Of a stretch of 14,168 bases of DNA, positions 8,355-14,168 are shown in pieces (within the stretch, counting starts at the first letter, position 1; each line of letters begins with the position of its first letter). Source of the DNA: Zymomonas sp. (GTDB taxonomy: Bacteria > Pseudomonadota > Alphaproteobacteria > Sphingomonadales > Sphingomonadaceae); NCBI RefSeq assembly GCF_020216885.1, contig NZ_JAIWON010000051.1, positions 1 through 14,168 of the forward strand, in the 5' to 3' direction. The position numbers were made by a program, and so were the translations under genes. The notes below the pieces were generated by a model, which was given only the letters and a program-made list of their open reading frames with translations, was not told where the DNA came from and made no database searches.

Positions 8355-9846
8355 ATGCCTCATTTTCGTGCAACAGCTTTTTCAAAACAGGTGTCAAAAC
8401 AAATATGCCTCCGCCAAATACAACGGAAAGCCAACCGATAGAAGAATAAACATTCAGAATATTGTGAAATCCATCGCCGCTACCATTACTGGTCATCTTG
8501 GCAATCATTCCGGCACCATATTCTCCAAAAGCAGTCGAGAAAAACCACGTTCCAACCATCAAACCAGCCATATGCACAGGCGACAAACGGGTAATAGCCG
8601 CTAATCCCACTGGTGACAGGCATAATTCACCAAGGGTATGGAAAAGATAAATCAGGAAGATAAAGAGAACTGGCGTTAATTGATGCATATTCATTTTGGC
8701 TCCGGCCACTAGAACCAGAAAACCAAGTCCCAAGCCGACTAGACCCATACCAAATTTAAAAAAAGTAGAAGGCTCTAAATTCCGTTTATTTAACCATGTC
8801 CAAAGACCGGCCATCACAGGTGCCAAAAGGATGATATAGATCGAATTAAGAGACTGAAACATCGAGGTTGCAATATCTACACCCGCGATATGACGGTTGG
8901 TGTAGCGATCTGTGAACATATTGAGTGAGGATCCGGCTTGTTCAAACAAAGACCAAAAAAGTACAGACCCAATCATTAAAATCATGGCGGCAAAAAGCCG
9001 ATCACGGGCAATAGACGGCAAACGGATGGCAGAATAAAAGATATAGATAATCAAAAAGATACCGATAATACCCAGCAATTGCCCGACAATCTGATAATAA
9101 TTCAGCAAAATGGCTGAAAAGACGATAGCGGTGACACTTAGGACATAAATCCAGATTTCTTTTGAAAGGCCGAAAACTTTTTGTGCCAATTTTTCAGGAC
9201 AGGCAGATTCCCCTCGTCCTTTCAAAAGCGGACGGCAAAAAACAAAAATCAGAAGGCCGATAGCCATGCCAACGCCAGCCATACCGAAACCATAACGCCA
9301 GCCGTATTTTTCTCCGACATAGCCACAAATCAATGGGCCCAACGCACCGCCAAGATTGATCCCCATATAAAAAATGGTAAAGGCCGGATCACGTCTCAGA
9401 TCATTTTTGTCATATAGGCTGCCGACAATCGCTGAAATATTGCCTTTCAAAAATCCGGTTCCGACAATGATAAAAGCCAAGGCGATATAAAAACAAGTGA
9501 CAGCCAAAGATTGATTGCCGCCATTACCTTCAAAACCCATTAAAAAATGGCCGATGGTAATCAACACCGCGCCATAAAGAACAGCTTTTCGTCCCCCTAA
9601 AAGTTTGTCGGCAATAAAACCGCCGATAACCGGCATAATATAGACCAAAGAGGCATAGGCCGCATAAATACTGTAAGATTTACTATCACTGAAAAGAAAA
9701 TGTTTAGTTAAATAAAATATCAGAAGTGCTCTCATTCCGTAGAATGAAAATCTTTCCCACATTTCAGTGAAAAATAGTAAAAATAGACCGGGCGGATGCC
9801 CGATAATTGTTTTTTCTTGGTCTGTCCCGTTTTTTGATAGCAACAA
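8353..9846 (-). CDS. POT/PTR2 family proton-dependent peptide transporter
   Basis: An inner-membrane MFS-type symporter expected to import di- and tripeptides with protons. From TTG 9846 it has 497 residues, typical for the family. GHPPGLFLLFFTEMWERFSF (16-35) contains the E-x-x-E-R proton-coupling motif (E28, E31, R32), followed by YGMRALLIFYL. FIADKLLGGRKAVLYG is the loop after the second/third helix, GTGFLKGNISAIVGSLY follows, and FYMGINLGGALGP is the PTR2 signature. Around 12 or more hydrophobic segments span the chain. The frame stays open back to ATG 9978, but TTG codons at 9846 and 9843 sit 5 and 8 bases after an AAGGGGGG Shine-Dalgarno (9852-9859). The 44 upstream codons encode a basic, unconserved-looking stretch and contain a terminator-like hairpin and a -10-like box. 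Peptide transport specificity is inferred from family. Confidence 0.9.
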   Translation of the reverse strand: MLLSKNGTDQEKTIIGHPPGLFLLFFTEMWERFSFYGMRALLIFYLTKHFLFSDSKSYSIYAAYASLVYIMPVIGGFIADKLLGGRKAVLYGAVLITIGHFLMGFEGNGGNQSLAVTCFYIALAFIIVGTGFLKGNISAIVGSLYDKNDLRRDPAFTIFYMGINLGGALGPLICGYVGEKYGWRYGFGMAGVGMAIGLLIFVFCRPLLKGRGESACPEKLAQKVFGLSKEIWIYVLSVTAIVFSAILLNYYQIVGQLLGIIGIFLIIYIFYSAIRLPSIARDRLFAAMILMIGSVLFWSLFEQAGSSLNMFTDRYTNRHIAGVDIATSMFQSLNSIYIILLAPVMAGLWTWLNKRNLEPSTFFKFGMGLVGLGLGFLVLVAGAKMNMHQLTPVLFIFLIYLFHTLGELCLSPVGLAAITRLSPVHMAGLMVGTWFFSTAFGEYGAGMIAKMTSNGSGDGFHNILNVYSSIGWLSVVFGGGIFVLTPVLKKLLHENEA

Positions 9847-9870
9847 ACTGTCCCCCCTTACTGAATAGGC

Positions 9871-9876
9871 AGTATA
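9871..9876 (-). promoter_or_regulatory. Candidate -10 box for the peptide transporter
   Basis: TATACT on the coding strand matches the -10 consensus at five of six positions, with a TG two bases further upstream than in a textbook extended -10. Transcription would start near 9864, leaving an untranslated leader of about 18 bases before TTG 9846. No strong -35 is seen. It agrees with the downstream start choice. Confidence 0.3.
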
Positions 9877-9881
9877 TACAT

Positions 9882-9903
9882 AAAAAGGCTCAACACAGCC
9901 TTT
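9882..9903 (-). terminator. Small hairpin with T-tract upstream of the transporter start
   Basis: On the coding strand AAAGGCT and AGCCTTT flank a GTGTTG loop, and the 3' arm runs into a five-T tract. This has the form of a small Rho-independent terminator. It lies just before the putative -10 box, so it could insulate the transporter from upstream transcription. Confidence 0.4.
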
Positions 9904-10043
9904 CTGCCTTTTTTCAACCCTGCTTCTTTGGGAACAGAATATTTTCTTTTTTGCAAGGGCGATTTTATCGACCTGCATTATCGATCTTTGGAATCCCTTC
10001 CAGAAACCGTCTATTTTTGTCTTTTATTCTCTCACATACAGAT

Positions 10044-10082
10044 AAAAATCAGGCACCGAAGGCGATAAACCCCCGATGCCTG
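10044..10082 (-). terminator. Rho-independent terminator of metE
   Basis: Arms CAGGCATCG and CGGTGCCTG (10074-10082 and 10050-10058 on the plus strand) form a nine-pair stem with one G-T wobble, around a 15-base loop that may pair further. On the coding strand this is followed by ATTTTTAT. It begins 26 bases after the metE stop codon. Confidence 0.75.
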
Positions 10083-10107
10083 ACTGAAAATTTAAAATAA
10101 TAGGATA

Positions 10108-12387
10108 TTATTTTGCTTTTTCTTCTGCACGCATTTCTTTTGCTGCGGCAACCATCGCTAACAAGGAAGGTTTCACTTCTTCCCAGCGACGCGTTTTCAG
10201 ACCGCAGTCAGGATTGACCCACAAACGGTCAGCCGGAAGATATTTCCGAGCCAAACGAAGAAGGTTAACCATTTCTTCAACAGACGGGATACGCGGTGAA
10301 TGGATGTCATAAACACCGGGGCCGATCTGGTTCGGATATTGATAGCTGGCAAAAGCCTGCAACAATTCCATCTGCGAACGAGCTGTCTCGATAGAAAGCG
10401 CATCGGCATCCATAGCGGCGATAGAAGGCAGGATGTCGTTAAATTCAGAATAGCACATATGGCTATGAATTTGCGTATCATCCCGAACACCTGAAGCCGT
10501 CAGACGGAAGGATTCAACCGCCCAATCCAGATAGGTCTGCCATTCAGCGCGACGCAAAGGCAAACCTTCACGAAGAGCGGCTTCATCAATCTGGATGATT
10601 TTTGTGCCTGCGGCTTCCAAATCGACGACTTCGTCACGGATCGCCAAAGCCAACTGGCGGCAGCTGACCGAACGTGGCTGATCATTACGGACGAAAGACC
10701 AGTTCAAAATGGTCACAGGGCCCGTCAACATGCCTTTAACAGGCTTTTCGCTCTGCTGCTGCGAGAATGACCACCAATCGACCGTCATCGCTTTCGGACG
10801 GGTCACATCACCAAACAGGATCGGCGGACGGACACAACGGGAACCATAGCTTTGCACCCAACCATTATTGGTAAAGGCAAAACCATCCAGCTGTTCACCG
10901 AAATATTGAACCATGTCGTTACGTTCAAATTCACCATGAACCAGAACGTCAAGACCGATTTCTTCCTGCCAACGGATGGTAGCCGCGGTCTGTTCACGCA
11001 AAAACTGCGTGTAACCGGCATTGTCCAATTCACCACGACGGTTTTTGGCGCGTGCCTGACGGACTTCAGACGTCTGCGGGAAAGAACCAATGGTCGTCGT
11101 CGGATAAAGCGGCAGATTGAGCTTTGCCTGCTGCGCTGCGGCACGAACCGGATAAGGGCTCTGGCGCTTGGCCATGTCAGGCGTTACAGCAGCCAGACGT
11201 TTGGCGACGGCTTCGTTATGAATACGCGGCGAAGAACGACGGTTTTTAGCGGCTTTAGTGGAGGCCGCCAGTTCTTCAGCCACTTCATTCCGGCCTTTGG
11301 TCAAAGCCGTTTTCAGGACAGCCAGTTCTTCCAGCTTTTGCTGAGCAAACGCCAACCACTGCGTGATTTCGGGATCAATCTTCTTTTCAGCTTTCAGATC
11401 AACCGGAACATGCAACAAAGAACAAGACGGAGCCAGAACCAGATCACGCTTTTCAGCCAGCGGTTCAATCCAGTCGACAAGAGCATCAAGATCGGCGCGC
11501 CAGATATTGCGGCCATCAATGACACCCAAAGACAAAAGCGTGTCTGGACGGACTTTGGTCAACAGCGCATCATAATCATCGCTACCACGGATCAGATCGA
11601 CGTGGATACCCGCAACCGGCAAAGAGGTTAACAGGTCGATATTTTCAGCGACACGACCAAAATAGGTGGTCAGCATCAAAGACACGCCGGTTTTTGACAG
11701 AACGTCATAAGCCTTTTTGAAGGCTGCCCGCTGCTTGTCATTCAGATCAAGAACAAAAGCCGGTTCGTCAATTTGAACCCATTTGGCACCCGCTTTGGCA
11801 AGGCTGGTCAAAACTTCGGTGTAAATAGCCAAAACGTCATCGAGATAATCGAACGGATCGACATCGCGACCTTTCGCAAGGCTCAACCATGTAACGGGGC
11901 CCAAAACAACCGGACGGGTTTCGACACCAGCGGCTTTGGCTTCGTTATAAAGATCCAAAGCCTTGGTCGAAGCTAGGCTGAATTTCTGACCTTTGACTAA
12001 TTCAGGCACCATATAGTGATAATTGGTGTCGAACCATTTGGTCATTTCCATAGCGGTGACGCTATTTTCAGCAGAAGTCGTGCCGCGAGCCATGGCGAAA
12101 TAGGTAGCCAGATCGACTTTTCCACCCTTAAAACCATAGCGTTCCGGCACAGCGCCCAACATCACCGTGGTATCAAGAACGTGATCGTAAAAGGAGAAGT
12201 CATTGCTTGGAATATAGTCAATTCCAAGATTTTTCTGCTTCAGCCAGGTTTCGCGACGCAGGGAAGCCGCTGTTTCTTTCAGCTCAGCTTCGCTGCTACG
12301 GCCACCCCAGAAACTTTCAAGTGCGAATTTCAATTCGCGATTCGGGCCAATTCTTGGGAAACCCAAATTAGCAATGGTAACGCTCAT
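10108..12387 (-). CDS. metE: Cobalamin-independent methionine synthase
   Basis: Transfers the methyl group of 5-methyltetrahydropteroyl-triglutamate to homocysteine, the last step of methionine synthesis, without B12. From ATG 12387 the protein has 759 residues, close to the E. coli enzyme (753). The N-terminal half starts MSVTIANLGFPRIGPNREL and the C-terminal catalytic barrel includes TTTIGSFPQT and VLVHGEFERNDMVQYFGE. Zinc ligands are visible as H643 and C645 (HSHMCYSEF), E667 (SIETAR) and C728 (NPDCGLKTR), a constant +2 offset from the E. coli ligands. A TTG at 12399 would add four residues; ATG 12387 gives the conserved N terminus. It is preceded by a cobalamin riboswitch and followed by a terminator, so it appears monocistronic. 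Codon usage looks like a highly expressed gene (regular GCC, ACC, ATC, CTG choices), an impression only. Confidence 0.97.
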   Translation of the reverse strand: MSVTIANLGFPRIGPNRELKFALESFWGGRSSEAELKETAASLRRETWLKQKNLGIDYIPSNDFSFYDHVLDTTVMLGAVPERYGFKGGKVDLATYFAMARGTTSAENSVTAMEMTKWFDTNYHYMVPELVKGQKFSLASTKALDLYNEAKAAGVETRPVVLGPVTWLSLAKGRDVDPFDYLDDVLAIYTEVLTSLAKAGAKWVQIDEPAFVLDLNDKQRAAFKKAYDVLSKTGVSLMLTTYFGRVAENIDLLTSLPVAGIHVDLIRGSDDYDALLTKVRPDTLLSLGVIDGRNIWRADLDALVDWIEPLAEKRDLVLAPSCSLLHVPVDLKAEKKIDPEITQWLAFAQQKLEELAVLKTALTKGRNEVAEELAASTKAAKNRRSSPRIHNEAVAKRLAAVTPDMAKRQSPYPVRAAAQQAKLNLPLYPTTTIGSFPQTSEVRQARAKNRRGELDNAGYTQFLREQTAATIRWQEEIGLDVLVHGEFERNDMVQYFGEQLDGFAFTNNGWVQSYGSRCVRPPILFGDVTRPKAMTVDWWSFSQQQSEKPVKGMLTGPVTILNWSFVRNDQPRSVSCRQLALAIRDEVVDLEAAGTKIIQIDEAALREGLPLRRAEWQTYLDWAVESFRLTASGVRDDTQIHSHMCYSEFNDILPSIAAMDADALSIETARSQMELLQAFASYQYPNQIGPGVYDIHSPRIPSVEEMVNLLRLARKYLPADRLWVNPDCGLKTRRWEEVKPSLLAMVAAAKEMRAEEKAK

Positions 12388-12388
12388 T

Positions 12389-12412
12389 TTTCTCTTCAAC
12401 CCCGAAAAGAAA
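12389..12412 (-). promoter_or_regulatory. Putative ribosome-binding-site sequestering hairpin before metE
   Basis: On the coding strand TTTCTTTTC (12412 to 12404) can pair with GAAGAGAAA (12397 to 12389) in nine pairs including one wobble, around a GGGGTT loop. The 3' arm is the purine-rich stretch immediately before the ATG at 12387, so the helix would hide the ribosome-binding region. Pairing is visible; the switching role is inferred. Confidence 0.4.
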
Positions 12413-12415
12413 TCA

Positions 12416-12446
12416 GTTTCAAAAGCCTGTTTCCAGCTTTCAAAAC
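12416..12446 (-). promoter_or_regulatory. Long hairpin in the metE leader, possible expression platform
   Basis: On the coding strand GTTTTGAAAGCTG and CAGGCTTTTGAAAC pair over about 13 base pairs with two G-T wobbles and one bulged G, closed by a GAAA tetraloop. The element sits between the cobalamin aptamer and the start-codon hairpin. Downstream is TGATTTCTTTTC, T-rich but interrupted, so it might be a weak terminator or a structural partner of the aptamer. Confidence 0.45.
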
Positions 12447-12462
12447 CGATAGTGGATGACTT

Positions 12463-12642
12463 GGTTTAAGGCAGGTCTCCTGACTTGACGGGTCACCGCG
12501 TCCGATCAGCCTTCCCGATAATCATATCAGTGGCATTTTGATCTTTGCTCGCCGTTTACAGTTGCGGGGGCAGCACTGGCTTTGAAAATTCTTTCGCACC
12601 AGTTTCCCTCTTAGCTTTGCCAATGACAAAGAACCTTAATCC
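12463..12642 (-). ncRNA. Cobalamin riboswitch upstream of metE
   Basis: On the coding strand all conserved blocks of the B12 aptamer appear in order: GGGAAACTGGTGCGAAAG, AAAGCCAGTGCTGCCCCCGC then AACTGTAA, GCCACTG (complement of 12528-12534), GGGAAGGC, and the closing AAGTCAGGAGACCTGCC. The outer helix P1 is formed by GGATTAAGG (12642 to 12634) and CCTTAAACC (12471 to 12463), nine positions with one mismatch. Known riboswitches of this class reduce expression of the downstream gene when adenosyl- or related cobalamin binds. Before metE this means the B12-independent enzyme is shut down when B12 is available. Confidence 0.95.
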
Positions 12643-12648
12643 TTCCTC

Positions 12649-12678
12649 ATTGCTCTCCGATCGAGAGGCAAAGGTCAA
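12649..12678 (-). promoter_or_regulatory. Candidate metE promoter
   Basis: TTGACC (complement of 12673-12678) is a good -35 hexamer. At 18 bases spacing lies AGCAAT (complement of 12649-12654), a weak -10. A start about seven bases further would be near 12642, precisely where the riboswitch P1 helix begins. The AT-rich block 12680-12720 upstream could act as an UP element. The match is only suggestive. Confidence 0.35.
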
Positions 12679-12816
12679 GATAAATATAAAGATGTGTTTA
12701 TATGTTTATTTTTTAATTACATAAAAATAACGCTTGGCAGGATAAAAAAGAAAAGATTTTTACCCCGTAAATAGGGAAAACTTGCAGAAGTGACAGACAA
12801 AGGATAGCCGAAAGCG

Positions 12817-13785
12817 ATGAACGCGTTTTTTTCTCCGAATGAAACAATAATCCTGCCCTGTGACTCAAAAGGCATCGAAAAAGCGGTGCAACTGATTCGG
12901 GCAGGCTATCCTGTGGGTCTTCCCACGGAAACGGTTTATGGCCTGGCCGCTGATGCGTTTTCAGGCGAAGCCGTCGCCCGTATTTATCAGGCCAAGGGAC
13001 GGCCTTCTTTTAATCCGCTAATCGTTCATATTGCCCATATCGAGCAAGCGGCAGAAATCGTCGAATTTAACGACGAAGCCTTGTCTTTGGCACAAAAATT
13101 CTGGCCTGGGGCATTAACGATGGTTCTGCCTTTAAAAAAAGATACAAAAATTGCCTCTATTGTGACAGCTGGACTTGATACCGTTGCTATCAGAATGCCT
13201 TCTCATCCAGTAATGCGCCAAGTAATAAAAGCCTTTGGTCATCCTTTGGCAGCGCCTTCTGCCAATAAAAGCGGTGCTATCAGCCCAACCACAGCCCATC
13301 ATGTCCAAGAATCGCTTAATGGAAAGATTGCAGCGGTGCTTGATGGAGGTATCGCTGACAAAGGACTCGAATCCACTATTATTTATGTCGGAGCGGATGA
13401 GATAAAATTGCTGCGTCCGGGGCCCATCACTAGTGAACAACTGGCTCAATCGACCCACCTCCCTATTACCGAATATAAGGCCGATGGCCAAAATCCGGTC
13501 GCACCGGGGCAGTTAATCAGCCATTACGCCCCCAGTCAGCCAGTGCGGTTAAATGTATCTCAAAAAGAGGCGGATGAATGGCTTATTGGCTTTGGAAATA
13601 TTGCCGGCGACGACAATCTTTCTCTCTCTGGTGATTTGACCGAGGCGGCAGGCAATTTATTCTCTGCGCTGCATCGCGGCGAAAAAAGCGCTTACCCCCG
13701 TATTGCGATTGCGCCCATTCCTTTAGAGGGCATCGGAAAGGCCATCAATGACCGTCTGGGGCGCGCTGCTGCACCACGAGATTAA
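12817..13785 (+). CDS. tsaC: L-threonylcarbamoyladenylate synthase (Sua5/TsaC type)
   Basis: Makes threonylcarbamoyl-AMP from threonine, bicarbonate and ATP, the first step of t6A37 formation on ANN-decoding tRNAs. The protein has 322 residues and is the long Sua5 form rather than the short YrdC form. The YrdC domain (about 15-205) shows GLPTETVYGLAADA (34-47), YQAKGRPSFNPLIVHI (57-72), FWPGALTMVLP (95-105), APSANKSGAISPT (146-158) and STIIYVG (186-192) followed by LLRPGPIT. A linker with APGQLISHYAPSQPVRLN (229-246) leads into the C-terminal Sua5 domain, and the chain ends GIGKAINDRLGRAAAP. An AAAGGA ribosome-binding site lies about a dozen bases before ATG 12817. It is divergent from metE across 174 bases beyond the riboswitch, and an IS element starts 63 bases after its stop. 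The gene is intact. Confidence 0.94.
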   Translation: MNAFFSPNETIILPCDSKGIEKAVQLIRAGYPVGLPTETVYGLAADAFSGEAVARIYQAKGRPSFNPLIVHIAHIEQAAEIVEFNDEALSLAQKFWPGALTMVLPLKKDTKIASIVTAGLDTVAIRMPSHPVMRQVIKAFGHPLAAPSANKSGAISPTTAHHVQESLNGKIAAVLDGGIADKGLESTIIYVGADEIKLLRPGPITSEQLAQSTHLPITEYKADGQNPVAPGQLISHYAPSQPVRLNVSQKEADEWLIGFGNIAGDDNLSLSGDLTEAAGNLFSALHRGEKSAYPRIAIAPIPLEGIGKAINDRLGRAAAPRD

Positions 13786-13848
13786 CAAAAAGCTGGGTTT
13801 GCTCTTGCAGAAATAATCTGAAAATATTTATCAAGATCTAAAGACTAG

Positions 13849-14168
13849 GTTCTGTTGACAAAGGGTATAATTTAAGATTTTCAGGGATAAATTGAGAACA
13901 AGTTTTTGTAAGGCAGACTAGATGCGTGGAGATCTGACGGACGCGGAGTGGGAGATAATAGAGGGTCTTCTTCCAAGCGAACGAGGCCGCAGCGCGCGTC
14001 CCGCAAAAAGTAATCGGTTGTTTCTCAACGGAATGCTTTATGTGCTTCGAACAGGCTGCCCGTGGCGAGACATGCCTGAACGCTATGGGAAATGGAATTC
14101 GGTTTATGTTCGGTTTCGTAGGTGGGCGGAACAGGGTGTGTGGGACGCTCTTCTTGAAACCCTCGTTG
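13849..14168 (+). mobile_element. Left end of an IS5-family insertion sequence (partial)
   Basis: A transposase reading frame begins at 13922 and runs past the window end. The likely left terminus is at or near 13849, beginning GTTCTGTTGACAAAGGGTAT, directly after a CTAG at 13845-13848 that fits the Y-T-A-R type target preferred by many IS5-family elements. The right end, the other inverted repeat and the second target copy are outside the window, so the boundary is uncertain by a few bases. The insertion lies in the gap after tsaC and breaks no visible gene. Confidence 0.65.
13922..14168 (+). CDS. IS5-family transposase, N-terminal part (cut by window end)
   Basis: Starting at ATG 13922 an open frame of 82 codons reaches the window edge. 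It begins MRGDLTDAEWEIIEGLLPSE and contains LFLNGMLYVLRTGCPWRDMP followed by ERYGKWNSVYVRFRRWAEQG. The LTDAEWxxIxxLLP start, TGCPWRDMPE and YGKWNSVYxRFRRW are characteristic of the N-terminal domain of IS5-family (IS427/IS1031-like) transposases. The catalytic DDE residues lie beyond the window. A TAG immediately precedes the ATG, and AAGG about ten bases upstream may be the ribosome-binding site. Elements of this group often split the transposase into two frames joined by frameshifting, which cannot be judged here. Confidence 0.85.
   Translation, partial: MRGDLTDAEWEIIEGLLPSERGRSARPAKSNRLFLNGMLYVLRTGCPWRDMPERYGKWNSVYVRFRRWAEQGVWDALLETLV

Noticed and set aside
10852..11631. A 259-codon open frame on the plus strand opposite metE
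   Set aside because: It lies wholly inside the well-supported metE gene, its translation is rich in R, Q and F without recognisable motifs, and it has no convincing ribosome-binding site. It is a by-product of metE codon usage.
12016..12459. A 147-codon plus-strand frame across the metE start and leader
   Set aside because: It is antisense to the metE N terminus and its regulatory hairpins, and the translation resembles no family.
12759..12771. TTTAC-CCC-GTAAA inverted repeat before tsaC as an operator
   Set aside because: Arms of five bases in AT-rich DNA are common by chance and no regulator for tsaC is suggested by context.
13132..13491. A 119-codon minus-strand frame inside tsaC
   Set aside because: It is antisense to conserved YrdC-domain coding sequence and lacks any protein family signature.

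Overview
The window looks like chromosome of an alphaproteobacterium in the order Sphingomonadales. Zymomonas mobilis is my best guess, from moderate GC with AT-rich intergenic gaps, a CcrM-type GANTC methyltransferase beside rnhB, a DHPS with a long N-terminal extension, a SapC-family gene and an IS5-family element. The species is inferred from memory of gene content, not from a search.

Minus strand, in order of transcription: metE (12387-10108) has a long leader with a cobalamin riboswitch and ends at an intrinsic terminator. Next comes a POT-family peptide transporter (9846-8353), probably with a TTG start and its own promoter. It is followed by glmM, thiD and rnhB, packed with overlapping ends. 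After a 169-base gap come ccrM and folP, joined by a one-base TGATG overlap. The strand finishes with a bestrophin-like membrane protein, an FAD-linked D-2-hydroxyacid dehydrogenase and the 5' part of a SapC-family gene cut by the window start. On the plus strand are a threonylcarbamoyl-AMP synthase gene (12817-13785), divergent from metE, and the left end of an IS5-family element (about 13849 to the window end) with a truncated transposase reading frame.

Most genes are housekeeping: methionine, thiamine, folate and cell-wall precursor synthesis, RNA-primer removal, DNA methylation and tRNA t6A modification. The interest lies in regulation. The ccrM leader and the dehydrogenase leader each carry two GANTC sites 10-11 bases apart, in the same order (GAGTC then GAATC on the coding strand). 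This resembles the methylation-dependent control known for Caulobacter ccrM and suggests the dehydrogenase could share it. The metE leader joins a complete cobalamin aptamer to two tandem hairpins. The second covers the ribosome-binding region, which suggests translational control by B12.

I saw no CRISPR array, tRNA, rRNA, phage or defence island. Intergenic stretches are all under about 300 bases except the metE leader region, which is described feature by feature.
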